Part shown: positions 29,484 to 37,712 of the stretch, piece after piece
How positions within the stretch are numbered: position 1 is the stretch's first letter
How the letters are laid out: each line of letters opens with the position of its first letter
From: Saccharopolyspora_C sp040643635
GTDB lineage: Bacteria; Actinomycetota; Actinomycetes; Mycobacteriales; Pseudonocardiaceae
Assembly (NCBI RefSeq): GCF_040643635.1
Contig: NZ_JBEYUS010000010.1
Location: 1-64,000 of the forward strand
DNA: 64,000 bases
Direction of reading: 5' to 3'
Translations under genes and position numbers: made by a program
The notes under the pieces: model-generated
Seen by the model: only the letters and a program-made list of their open reading frames with translations
What the model was told of the DNA's origin: nothing
The model's database searches: none

Positions 29484-30239
29484 CTAGCGGGCGTCGCGCA
29501 CGTCGGCGGTGCCGAGCCGGACCGAGGCCAGCAGGTCGCCGGAGAGGTCCACGTCGTCGGCACCGCTGGCGGCGATGTAGGTGAGGATCCGTTCCCGGAA
29601 CAGCCGGACGTGGGCCACTGCAACGGTTTCCGCGACGTCGGGGTCCCGCGCCTCGTAGGCGTCGATGAGCGCGGAGTGGTCGTGGCTGACCCGTTCGAAG
29701 TGGTCGTCGAGGCGGCGGGCGTTCCAGTCCTCGGCGCCGCCGAACGCCAGGTAGCCCAGCCGCTGACCCTCGTCGTGGATGCGCGCGGCCAGCGCCGAGA
29801 GGTACTCGTTGCGGGCGATGCGCGCTTCGAGGTGGTGCAGCGCGGCGTTGGCCGCGGCGATGTCCGGTGCGTCCCGGCGCCCGATGGCGTCGTCGACGGC
29901 CGCGCCCGCGGCGCGGAGCTCGGCGATCTCGGCCGGGGTGGCGCGGTTGGCGACCAGCCGCGCGATCGCCTTCGCGGTGACGATGTGCGCCTCGAACAGG
30001 CCGCTGATGCCGGCGAGGTCCAGCGGCCGCACGGTGAACCCGCCGCCGGGCTGGGCGCGGATGAGCCCTTCGGAGGCGATGAGGAAGAGCGCTTCGCGCA
30101 TCGGCGTGCGGCTCAGGCCGAGCTCCTGGCTGAGCGCCACGTCGTCGATCCACTCGCCCGGGGTGAGGCGCAGCGTCATGTACCGCGCCTTGACCTCCGA
30201 GTACGCGCGCTCCATCTGCGTCCGCTGCCGCCGTCCCAT
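29484..30239 (-). CDS. GntR-family regulator (FCD type)
   Basis: 251 aa from ATG 30239; another ATG lies nine bases upstream. The winged helix is clear (RYMTLRLTPGEWIDDVALSQELGLSRTPMREALFLIASEGLI). The C-terminal all-helical FCD ligand domain follows, with HHLEARIARNEYL and DHSALIDAYEARDPDVAETVAVAHVRLFRERI containing metal-binding His residues. It is divergent from the V4R-like gene with a strong promoter between, and upstream of the penicillin acylase gene. It probably controls both flanking units in response to an organic acid (inference). Confidence 0.88.
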   Translation of the reverse strand: MGRRQRTQMERAYSEVKARYMTLRLTPGEWIDDVALSQELGLSRTPMREALFLIASEGLIRAQPGGGFTVRPLDLAGISGLFEAHIVTAKAIARLVANRATPAEIAELRAAGAAVDDAIGRRDAPDIAAANAALHHLEARIARNEYLSALAARIHDEGQRLGYLAFGGAEDWNARRLDDHFERVSHDHSALIDAYEARDPDVAETVAVAHVRLFRERILTYIAASGADDVDLSGDLLASVRLGTADVRDAR

Positions 30240-30271
30240 GTCGACCATCCTGGCACATCGATCGACGACCC

Positions 30272-30299
30272 TTGACCTGCGGAGGAGTCTTTGTATTAT
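30272..30299 (+). promoter_or_regulatory. Promoter of a leaderless transcript
   Basis: TTGACC (30272-30277), 16 bases, then TATTAT (30294-30299): near-consensus -35 and -10 boxes, rare in such GC-rich DNA. The expected start point, six or seven bases after the -10 box, falls on the A of ATG 30306. There is no ribosome site, so the mRNA is probably leaderless. Confidence 0.7.
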
Positions 30300-30305
30300 C
30301 TCTGC

Positions 30306-30830
30306 ATGCAGAAGCGCGGCGAGTTCGAACCACCGGTTCCGGTCGAGATCGACCCGGTGTCCGGGCGGTGGGAGGTCGGGGGACTGCCGATGGTGCTGGT
30401 GCCCCAGCACCTGCTGGTGAACAACCTCGACGCGGTGGAAGCCCGGGTCGGCCGCGACGAGGCCGGTCAGCTGTACCGGGACGCAGGCAGGCGCTCGGCG
30501 CGGCACTGGTGCGAGCACGAATCGGCGCGGCTCGGGCTGTCCGGGACCGCGACCGTCGAGCACTACCTGGACCAGCTCACCCGCCGCGGCTGGGGCCGCT
30601 TCGCGATCGACGTGCTCGACCCCGTGCGCGGCAAGCTGTGCGTGCGCGTCGAGCACTCCGCCCTGCTGCCCGTCGCCGGTTCGGTCCGCTCCGTGGACCG
30701 AGCCTGCTACCTGTTCGAAGCGTGGCTGGAAGGCGCGCTGCAGCACGCCTCCGGCCGCCCGCAACCCGTGACCGTGCGCGAGATCCGGTGCGGGATCGCC
30801 GCCGACGAATGCCTCTTCCGCAGCGACTGA
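30306..30830 (+). CDS. V4R-domain-like protein (DUF5943 type)
   Basis: 174 aa from ATG 30306, placed exactly where transcription should begin. The sequence PMVLVPQHLLVNNLDAVEARVGRDEAGQLYRDAGRRSARHWCEHE, then GWGRFAIDVLDP and RVEHSALLP, and CYLFEAWLEGALQHA with VREIRCGIAADECLFR, matches the small 4-vinyl-reductase-like ligand-binding domains found beside actinobacterial catabolic genes. The conserved Cys residues near the end could bind a ligand or metal. First gene before the MHS transporter and amidohydrolase, 14 bases ahead. A sensor or auxiliary role is likely; no catalysis is proposed. Confidence 0.6.
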   Translation: MQKRGEFEPPVPVEIDPVSGRWEVGGLPMVLVPQHLLVNNLDAVEARVGRDEAGQLYRDAGRRSARHWCEHESARLGLSGTATVEHYLDQLTRRGWGRFAIDVLDPVRGKLCVRVEHSALLPVAGSVRSVDRACYLFEAWLEGALQHASGRPQPVTVREIRCGIAADECLFRSD

Positions 30831-30844
30831 CCCCGGTAGGTGCC

Positions 30845-32164
30845 ATGACGAAAGACCACGAAGCGACGGAACTGCGCAAGGTCATCCGCGCGGCCTCCAT
30901 CGGGAACTTCGTCGAATGGTTCGACTTCGCGCTCTACGGGTTCCTGGCCACCGAGATCGCGACCAACTTCTTCCCCAGCGGCGACGCCACGGCCGGGTTG
31001 CTCAAGACGTTCGCCGCGTTCGCGGTCGCGTTCGCGCTGCGGCCCCTCGGCGGCGCGTACTTCGGAGCGCTCGGCGACCGCGTCGGCCGCAAGCGGGTGC
31101 TGGCGATCACGATCCTGCTCATGGGCGGTGCCACCGTCGCGCTCGGCGTCCTGCCGTCCTACGCCGCGATCGGGGTGGCCGCGCCGATCCTGCTCGTGCT
31201 CATCCGATGCGTGCAGGGCTTCTCCAGCGGCGGCGAGTACGCGGGGGCCTGCGCGTTCGTGCTGGAGCACTGCCGCCGGGAACGCCGCGCCTGGTACTCC
31301 AGCTTCCTGCCGGTGAGCACGTTCGCGGCGTTCGGCCTGGCCGCCGTGGTGTCCTTCGCCTGCAGCGGGGCGCTCGGCGCGGCCGCGATGACCGAGTGGG
31401 GCTGGCGGTTGCCGTTCCTCATCGCCGCCCCGCTCGGCGTCTGCGGCTTCTACATCCGGCAGAAGCTGGCGGAGACGCCGGACTTCCAGCACGTCGCCGA
31501 GCAGGACGAGGTCGCCCCCGCACCGGTCCGGGAGGCGCTGCGCTCGCACGGGCGGACGATGCTCGAACTCGGGCTGTTCATCTGCACCACAGCGCTGTCG
31601 TTCTACATGTTCACCACCTACATGACGACCTACCTGAAGGTCCTCACCGGGCACGACGCGCACACCACCCTGCTGTCCAACGTGGTCGCGCTGCTGTTCG
31701 CCGCGGCGCTGTGCCCCGTCGTCGGCCGCCTCTCCGACCGGTTCGGGCGCAAGACCACCATGGCCGCCGCCGCCGGGCTGCTCGTGGTCGGGGCGGTGCC
31801 CGCGTTCCTGCTCGCGGGCGGTGCCGGGGTGGTGCCCGCGATCGGCGGGCAGCTGCTGCTGGCGCTGGGCGTCGTGTCCTGCAACGTGGTGACCGCGGTG
31901 CTGCTCGTCGAACTGTTCCCCACCCGGGTGCGGTACACCGCCTCGGCGCTGACCTACAACCTCGCCTACGCCGTGTTCGGCGGCACCGCGCCGTTCATCG
32001 CGACCTTCCTGATCGAGGTCACCGGCGACCCGCTCGCCCCGGCCTACTACCTGGTGGGCGCGTCGCTCATCGCGCTCGTCGCCGCGTGGACCCTGCCGGA
32101 GACCTCCCGCCGACCGCTGTCCGAGACCGAACCCGCGTCCAGCAGAGGAGCGTGCACCTCATGA
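30845..32164 (+). CDS. MHS-type MFS transporter
   Basis: 439 aa from ATG 30845. Twelve membrane segments are expected. Family marks of the metabolite:H+ symporters (ProP, KgtP, ShiA) are ASIGNFVEWFDFALYGFLA, GALGDRVGRKRVL, RCVQGFSSGGEYAGA and GRLSDRFGRKTTM. It likely takes up a carboxylate or betaine-like compound by proton symport. Its stop overlaps the start of the amidohydrolase gene (ATGA), so it probably imports the amidohydrolase substrate. Confidence 0.88.
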   Translation: MTKDHEATELRKVIRAASIGNFVEWFDFALYGFLATEIATNFFPSGDATAGLLKTFAAFAVAFALRPLGGAYFGALGDRVGRKRVLAITILLMGGATVALGVLPSYAAIGVAAPILLVLIRCVQGFSSGGEYAGACAFVLEHCRRERRAWYSSFLPVSTFAAFGLAAVVSFACSGALGAAAMTEWGWRLPFLIAAPLGVCGFYIRQKLAETPDFQHVAEQDEVAPAPVREALRSHGRTMLELGLFICTTALSFYMFTTYMTTYLKVLTGHDAHTTLLSNVVALLFAAALCPVVGRLSDRFGRKTTMAAAAGLLVVGAVPAFLLAGGAGVVPAIGGQLLLALGVVSCNVVTAVLLVELFPTRVRYTASALTYNLAYAVFGGTAPFIATFLIEVTGDPLAPAYYLVGASLIALVAAWTLPETSRRPLSETEPASSRGACTS

Positions 32165-33819
32165 CCGCGAAGATCACGGTTTTCCCCGCCAAGCGCGTGC
32201 TGACCATGGACCCCGGCCGTCCCACCGCGCCTGCGGTCGCCGTGCTGGACGGGCGCGTGCTCTCCACCGGCAGCATCGAATCCATGAAGCCGTGGCTGAA
32301 CCGGCACGGTTACGAAGTGGACGACAGCCTGCGGGACAAGGTGATCATGCCCGGGTTCATCGACCCGCACACCCACTTCGCGATGTCCTCCGGATACCTC
32401 GGCGTCCCGTACCTCGGACCGATCGAGTCGCCCGGCCCGTGCGGCACCAACCCCGGACATCCGACCCGGGACAGCGTGCTGGCGGAGCTGCGCGCGCTCG
32501 ACGCCCGCACCCCCGCGGGCGAGGCGCTCGTCGCCTGGGGCTTCGACCCGGCGGTGCAGGGCGGGCACCTGCACCGCGACGAACTCGACCAGGTCGTGCC
32601 GGGGCGGCCGGTGTTCATCATCTCCCTCGCCCCGCACTACCTCTACGCCAACAGCGCCGCGCTGCGCACCACCCGCGTCACCGAGGACAGCACCGTCCAC
32701 GGCGTGATGCGCTACCCCGACGGCAGGCTCAACGGGCAGTTCATCGAATTCGCGGCGCACAAGGCCGCCGTGGGGCGCTCGGCCGCCGACCTCGTCGCCG
32801 ACACCGGCGAGCGGGGCCTGCGGGACATGGCCGCGATCGCGGTGCGCTCCGGCGTCACCACCACCGCGGAACTGCTGTTCGGCCTCACCGACCCCGAGCA
32901 CGAGTGGCGCATCCACGACGCCGCGTTCAACGATCCGGCGACCCCGCTGCGGATGGGCCTGGTGTCCTCCGAGATGACGCTGCACGACGAGCACGGCCCC
33001 GGCGCGGCGCAGCACCTGGCGCGGCTGCACGAGCGCAACAGCGAGACGTTGTTCTTCCGCGGCGTCAAGTTCCTCGCCGACGGCTCGTTCCCGGCCATGT
33101 CGCTGCGGGTCCGCTTCCCCGGCTACCTCGACCTGAGCAACGGGGTGCGCAACGACGTGCCGTGGGACGTGCTGCACGAGCGGATGCTGCCGTTCTGGGA
33201 GGCGGGCATCCCGATCCACTGCCACGCCAACGGGGACGAGAGCATCGACGCCGCGCTCGACGCGCTGGCGAAGCTGCAGGAGCGGCGGCCCCGCTTCGAC
33301 CACCGGTTCACCCTGGAGCACTACTGCATCAGCACACCGGACCAGGCGCGCCGGGTGAAGGCCCTCGGGGCCCAGGCCAGCGTCAACTGCTACTTCGTGC
33401 ACTACCGCAGCCACGTGCACAGCCACGAGGGCTACGGGCCGGACCGCTCCGAAGCCGTCGGCCGCCTCGGTTCGCTGGAACGCGAAGGCGTCACCTTCGC
33501 CCTGCACTCGGACTTCGCGCTGGTCGCCGTGCCGATGCACCCGCTGACCGCCGCGTGGGTCGCGGTGAACCGGCGCGGCGCGGACGGCGAGACCGTGCTC
33601 GCCCCCGGGGAGCGCATCGGCGTCGACCGGGCGCTGCGGGCGATCACCGTGGACGCCGCGCACGTGCTGGGCATGGAACGCACCGCGGGGAGCCTCGAAC
33701 CCGGCAAGCACGCCGACTTCGCCGTCCTCGACGAGGACCCCTACGAGGTGGATCCGCGGGAACTGCGCGACATCCCGATCTGGGGGACCGCCCGCTCCGG
33801 CGTCCTGCACCGCGCCTAG
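32161..33819 (+). CDS. YtcJ-like metal-dependent amidohydrolase
   Basis: 552 aa, start overlapping the transporter stop. Amidohydrolase-3 motifs: FIDPHTH (His70, His72), IPIHCHANGDESIDAAL, HRFTLEHYC, ALHSDF for the metal-ligating Asp, and a C-terminal GSLEPGKHADFAVLDEDP. The HxH, His, His, Asp metal set is complete. Family members cleave cyclic or acyl amides, cytosine-like rings or arylamides. Context (MHS importer, V4R-like protein, GntR regulator, penicillin acylase) suggests degradation of an imported amide. Substrate unknown. Confidence 0.88.
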   Translation: MTAKITVFPAKRVLTMDPGRPTAPAVAVLDGRVLSTGSIESMKPWLNRHGYEVDDSLRDKVIMPGFIDPHTHFAMSSGYLGVPYLGPIESPGPCGTNPGHPTRDSVLAELRALDARTPAGEALVAWGFDPAVQGGHLHRDELDQVVPGRPVFIISLAPHYLYANSAALRTTRVTEDSTVHGVMRYPDGRLNGQFIEFAAHKAAVGRSAADLVADTGERGLRDMAAIAVRSGVTTTAELLFGLTDPEHEWRIHDAAFNDPATPLRMGLVSSEMTLHDEHGPGAAQHLARLHERNSETLFFRGVKFLADGSFPAMSLRVRFPGYLDLSNGVRNDVPWDVLHERMLPFWEAGIPIHCHANGDESIDAALDALAKLQERRPRFDHRFTLEHYCISTPDQARRVKALGAQASVNCYFVHYRSHVHSHEGYGPDRSEAVGRLGSLEREGVTFALHSDFALVAVPMHPLTAAWVAVNRRGADGETVLAPGERIGVDRALRAITVDAAHVLGMERTAGSLEPGKHADFAVLDEDPYEVDPRELRDIPIWGTARSGVLHRA

Positions 33820-33842
33820 CGCGTGATACCGGCGTGGTGCGA

Positions 33843-34328
33843 ATGGTGGTCAGCGCGGGAGAACCGGTGCGGTGGCAGCTCACCGACGGCCCGGAACCGG
33901 TGATCGGACCGGCGGATCTGCTGGTCCGGGTGGTGGCGGCCGGGCTGAACCGGGCGGACCTGCTGATGCGCCGCGGCGACTACGTGCCGGACAGCGCGGA
34001 CTGGCGGGTGCCCGCGGACCGGGTGGGTTTCGAGATGGCCGGTCACGTCGTCGCCGTCGGTGCCCAGGTGCGCGGCGTCGACGTCGGGCAGCCGGTGATG
34101 GCGCAGACCGGTGGGGCGTGCGCCGAACTGGTCGCCGTCGACCACCGGTCGGCGCTGCCGGTGCCGGACGCGGACGACCTGGTGCGTGCGGCGGGCCGGC
34201 CGAGCGGCCTGCACGCCATCGTCGACTCGACCTTCGGCTTCGACGATGCCGAGCGCGCCGCCGCGCGGTTGGCCGAACCGGACTCGTGCGGCAAGGTCGT
34301 GCTGCGACACGACGGCGCACGTCCGTAG
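33843..34328 (+). pseudogene. Internally deleted zinc-type alcohol dehydrogenase
   Basis: 161 aa open frame. Residues 1-115 match the catalytic N-terminal domain of quinone-oxidoreductase-like MDR proteins (LLVRVVAAGLNRADLLMRRGDY, RVGFEMAGHVVAVG, AQTGGACAELVAV). The frame then jumps from VPDADDLVRAAG straight to the C-terminal end (HAIVDSTFGFDDAERAAARLAEPDSCGKVVLRHDG). The NAD(P)-binding Rossmann part, about 170 residues, is missing. The frame is kept, so a protein may be made, but it cannot bind cofactor in the usual way. The start could also be GTG 33834 or 33837. Confidence 0.7.
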
Positions 34329-34365
34329 GACGATCCGCCGCGGCACCACGAGAGGAGGAACCGGG

Positions 34366-34869
34366 ATGCTCACGGCCTGGAAGTTCGGACCACTGGCGAT
34401 CACCGCGGAGGAGGTCGACTTCCGCGACCCCGCCGAGACCGGACCGGACGTGCGGGAACGCGGGGTGCGCATCGAGTTCCGCGCGGTCGACGAGCACCGC
34501 GAGGGCAGCATCTACGCCTCCGACCCGTGGACGGTGCGGCCCGCGTTCTGCCGCCTCGATCTGCTGGAGTCCGGCCCCGGCCGCGCCGACCGCATCCACT
34601 GGCACCCGCGCGTCGAGGACGGCGAGCCCGGCGACCGGGTCTTCGACGCCGAGCTCACCGCCGACCCGATCGCCTGGCTGCGGGACCGCCTCCGGGACCT
34701 GCCCGCGTTCCTCCGGCGCACCGCCGAACCGGATCTGGCGGTGGACCAGGAGGACGTGGACGCGGAACTGGACGACGTCCTCGACGTGCTCGGCCGCGCC
34801 CTGGACCGCTCCCGCCGCCCCTGGCCCGCCGTCACCCACGACGAACGCGGTCTCGTCCGGAACGGCTGA
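34366..34869 (+). CDS. Unassigned acidic protein
   Basis: 167 aa from ATG 34366 with GAGGAGG seven bases upstream. The product mixes beta-like stretches (LTAWKFGPLAITAEEVDF, RPAFCRLDLLESGPG) with a DRIHWHPRVEDGEPGDRVFDAEL segment and an acidic helical C-terminus (VDQEDVDAELDDVLDVLGRALDRSRR). No family is recognised and no membrane segment is seen. The histidines could bind metal. It follows the deleted dehydrogenase and is convergent with the crotonase gene. Coding is well supported by codon use and ribosome site; function unknown. Confidence 0.6.
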   Translation: MLTAWKFGPLAITAEEVDFRDPAETGPDVRERGVRIEFRAVDEHREGSIYASDPWTVRPAFCRLDLLESGPGRADRIHWHPRVEDGEPGDRVFDAELTADPIAWLRDRLRDLPAFLRRTAEPDLAVDQEDVDAELDDVLDVLGRALDRSRRPWPAVTHDERGLVRNG

Positions 34870-34875
34870 CCCGGA

Positions 34876-35751
34876 TCACCGCTGCTCGTCGAGCCATTCC
34901 GCGTAGAAGGCGGGGAGGTCGGAGGCCTTGCCCTGGAAGTCGGGCGTGCGCTTCTCCCGGAACGCGGCGACGCCTTCGGCCCCGTCGCCGGTGCTCGTGT
35001 AGAACATCGCGAGCGAGTCGACCCGGTGCGCGTCGCGCGGGTGCGGGGCGGCGCTGCCGCGGCGCATCAGCTGGCGGGTCAGCGCGGTCGCGACGGGGGA
35101 GCGGTCCCGGGTCCAGGCGTCGGCGAGCCGCAGCGCCTCGTCGAGCAGCGCCTCCGGTTCGTGCACGCTGTTCGCGAGGCCCGCTTCCGCGGCGGCCGCC
35201 GCGTCGAGGATGTCCGCCCGGTAGGCCAGGTCCAGCGCCCGGGGAAGCCCGACGATGCGCGGCAGGAACCAGGAGGACGCGGCCTCCGGCACGATCCCGA
35301 GCCGCCCGAACACGAGGCCGAAGCGGGCGCGGCTCGACATCAACCGGGCGTCCATCGCCAGCGTCATGGTCGCACCGATGCCGACGGCCGCACCGTTGAT
35401 GGCGGCGATGACGGGCTTGGCGCAGTCGTGCACGGCGAGCGTGACGCGGCCGCCGGTGTCGCGGACGCGGTGCAGCTCCGGATCGGACAGATCGGCCATG
35501 TCGGCGAGCGTCGGCTCCTTCGACTCGTCGAGGCCGAACACGTTGCCCTCGGCGCTGAGGTCCATGCCCGCGCAGAAGGCGCGACCGGCGCCGGTGACGA
35601 CCACCGCGCGCACCGAGTCGTCGGCGTTCGCCCGGACGAAGGTGTCCTCCAGCTCGTCGGCCATCGTGACCGTGAACGCGTTGAGCTGGTCCGGGCGGTC
35701 CAGCGTGACGACGAGGACGCCGTCGGTGACGTCGTGGCGGATGGTCTGCAT
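34876..35751 (-). CDS. Enoyl-CoA hydratase/isomerase family protein
   Basis: 291 aa from ATG 35751 behind AGGAGG. Crotonase features: VLVVTLDRPDQLNAFTVTM, the oxyanion-hole loop GAGRAFCAGMDLS, the second oxyanion glycine in NGAAVGIGATMTLAMD, an acidic residue in GIVPEAASSWFLPR and a C-terminal FREKRTPDFQGK. These resemble the enoyl-CoA hydratases found widely in actinobacteria. Monocistronic and minus strand, with no clear pathway partner next to it. Confidence 0.88.
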   Translation of the reverse strand: MQTIRHDVTDGVLVVTLDRPDQLNAFTVTMADELEDTFVRANADDSVRAVVVTGAGRAFCAGMDLSAEGNVFGLDESKEPTLADMADLSDPELHRVRDTGGRVTLAVHDCAKPVIAAINGAAVGIGATMTLAMDARLMSSRARFGLVFGRLGIVPEAASSWFLPRIVGLPRALDLAYRADILDAAAAAEAGLANSVHEPEALLDEALRLADAWTRDRSPVATALTRQLMRRGSAAPHPRDAHRVDSLAMFYTSTGDGAEGVAAFREKRTPDFQGKASDLPAFYAEWLDEQR

Positions 35752-36102
35752 GGTTCGGTTCCTCCTGGTCACGCCGGTGTGATCGCCTCGCCGCCCGCGG
35801 CCGGGCAGCGGGCGGCGACCGCCAGCCCACCACACGCTCCAGCCGGCCGGTGCACCCGCGGCCGCACTGCGGGTCTCCGGCCCTGCCCGGCGGGTCCTGT
35901 CAGCGGCGGAGCCGCCGAGCCGCCGACCACCAAACCGGGACCACCAGCGGGTTCTCAGCGGTCCCCTCGCGAGGATGGCGATTTCGCTGTGCACGGGCTT
36001 GGTGCAGGAGAAATCGCGGCCACACCGAGAAAGCGGGCAGCGGGGGAACCGCTGAGGTTCCGCCATCCCAGTGCGACGCAACAGGAGTGGGGAAACAGCG
36101 AG
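35752..36102. other. 351-base gap, no gene supported
   Basis: It lies between two minus-strand genes. Apart from the AGGAGG ribosome site of the crotonase gene I see no promoter-like boxes, strong hairpins or repeats. Open frames here have no start sites. Confidence 0.5.
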
Positions 36103-37335
36103 TCAGCCCTGGGCAACGACAGGCTCGGCCACCGGGGCGGTGGGTACCTGCTCGGCCAAGGCGCGGCTGCCCAGCACCGCGAGCAGCACCAGGACCCACA
36201 CGGCGGCGACGCTGAACCCGGCGAGGACCGGCGACCCGAACTCCGCGACGACCCCGGCCAACCCGATGCCCGCGGGCGCGGCGATCGTGAGCAGCGTGGT
36301 CTTGAAGCTCAGCACCCGGCCGCGCACCGCGCTGCTGGTCCGCTCGACCTGCAGCACCCCGGTGACCGCGCCGACCACCGAGTTGCCGAGGCCGAGCGCG
36401 GCGGCTCCGGCGAACACCACGGCGGGGGAGAGCAGCGACGCCATCAGCAGGAATCCCGCGGTGGTCCCGGCGAATCCGGCCGCCAGCCACGTCCGCGTCG
36501 ACCACCGGCCGCCGACGCCGCTGTAGAGCGCCGCACCGCCCAGCATCCCGGCGGCGAGCGCGGTGAGCACGAGCCCGAGCAGGTCGGGCCGGGCGATCAG
36601 GTCGAAGTACAGCGGCAGCACCATGCCCTGCAGCCCGCCGAGCGCCACGGCCAGGCCGACGACGAGCCCGGACGTGCCGAGCAGGAACCGGCTGCGCCCC
36701 ACCACCGCGAACCCTTCGCCCAGCTCGCGCAGCACCGATCGGCGCGGCGCCGCGGTGCCCTCGACCTCGCCGAGGTGGCGCGGCAACGTCCGCGTCAGCA
36801 GCGCCGCCAGCGCGGACGTGCCCGCGGTGATCCACAGCACCGAGGTGGGGTCGAAGGCGGCGAGCAGCAGGCCCGCCGCGGCCGGGCCGATCACCAGGGC
36901 CGCGGAGCTCGCGGCCTGGCGCAGCCCGATCAGCCGGGCCATGTCGATCCCGGCGTGCCTGGCCACCACCGGCGCGAGCACTTCCCGCGCCGTCGTGCCC
37001 GGCACGTCCCCGAACGAGCCGACGATGCCCAGCACCACGAACCAGGTCAGGTTCAGGCCCCACCCCAGGTCGACCAGCGGCAGCGCGGCGACCGAGACCG
37101 CGGAGACGAGGTCGGCGACCGCGGAGGCGGTGCGCCGGTTGATCCGGTCGACCACCACCCCGCCGAGCAGTCCGACGAGCACGGCCGGGACGGCGGTCGC
37201 GCCCGCGAGCACCGCGGTGCCCAGCGGGCTCCCGGTCGTCTGCAGCACGATCAGCGGCAGCGCGACCGCGGCGATCCCGTTGCCGAGCAGGCTCAGCAGG
37301 TGCGAAGCGAGGTAGGTGGCGGCGGTGAGCGGCAT
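36103..37335 (-). CDS. MFS efflux-type transporter
   Basis: 410 aa from ATG 37335. About eleven to twelve hydrophobic segments; GGVVVDRINRR after the second segment is the MFS loop. The overall sequence (SLLGNGIAAVALPLIVLQTTGSPLGTAVL, LGNSVVGAVTGVLQVERTSSAVRGRVLSF) is like MFS_3/enterobactin-exporter and macrolide-efflux types. It probably exports a small hydrophobic compound. No regulator or partner gene adjoins it. Confidence 0.82.
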   Translation of the reverse strand: MPLTAATYLASHLLSLLGNGIAAVALPLIVLQTTGSPLGTAVLAGATAVPAVLVGLLGGVVVDRINRRTASAVADLVSAVSVAALPLVDLGWGLNLTWFVVLGIVGSFGDVPGTTAREVLAPVVARHAGIDMARLIGLRQAASSAALVIGPAAAGLLLAAFDPTSVLWITAGTSALAALLTRTLPRHLGEVEGTAAPRRSVLRELGEGFAVVGRSRFLLGTSGLVVGLAVALGGLQGMVLPLYFDLIARPDLLGLVLTALAAGMLGGAALYSGVGGRWSTRTWLAAGFAGTTAGFLLMASLLSPAVVFAGAAALGLGNSVVGAVTGVLQVERTSSAVRGRVLSFKTTLLTIAAPAGIGLAGVVAEFGSPVLAGFSVAAVWVLVLLAVLGSRALAEQVPTAPVAEPVVAQG

Positions 37336-37523
37336 GCGCCCAGCACATCCCCGGCCGTCGCGGCATGGTCAAGCGGAATCCCCGCCCGAACTCCCGTCGC
37401 CGCGCGTGATCCCGGACACCCGTCCGGCCGATGTGGACGGTGCCGAGGCGCTGCCGCCGCCGAAGACGAGCCGTCCAGCGCGAGCCGCCGGTGCGAGCTG
37501 CCGGAGCGGCCGCCCAGCACGAT

Positions 37524-37648
37524 CCGCCAGAGCGAACCGCCGAGCGTGAGCCGCTGGGCGCGGGCCGCTGGGCGTGGGCCGCCGAGCGTGGGCCGCTGGG
37601 CGTGGGCCGCTGAGCGCGGGCCGCCGAGCGTGAGTCGCCCAGCACGAC
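37524..37648. repeat. Degenerate 14-bp tandem repeats
   Basis: At least seven consecutive 14-base units of the form CCGCYGRGCGYGRG occupy 37537-37634 (for example CCGCTGGGCGTGGG at 37565 and again at 37593), with decayed units on each side. Fourteen is not a multiple of three, so this is not a coding repeat, and there are no spacers, so it is not a CRISPR array. Confidence 0.8.
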
Positions 37649-37660
37649 CCCCGAACACGA

Positions 37661-37693
37661 GCAGGTCCGCCCGTGCAGCACGGGCGGACCTGC
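37661..37693 (-). terminator. Strong terminator hairpin
   Basis: GCAGGTCCGCCCGTGC (37661-37676) and its exact reverse complement (37678-37693) form a 16-bp stem separated by one base (in practice a three-base loop). It lies 20 bases after the stop of the minus-strand transporter gene. No T run. Confidence 0.75.
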
Positions 37694-37712
37694 GTCGGTC
37701 GAGCGGGATCGG

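Larger units (their letters stand above)
37336..37712. other. Gap with tandem repeats and a terminator
   Basis: 377 bases between two minus-strand transporter genes. It contains the 14-bp tandem repeats and the strong hairpin described separately. No open frame here has a start signal; the long apparent frames arise from the repeats. Confidence 0.6.

Noticed and set aside
37524..37648. CRISPR array
   Set aside because: Units are only 14 bases, directly adjacent without spacers, and no cas genes are near.
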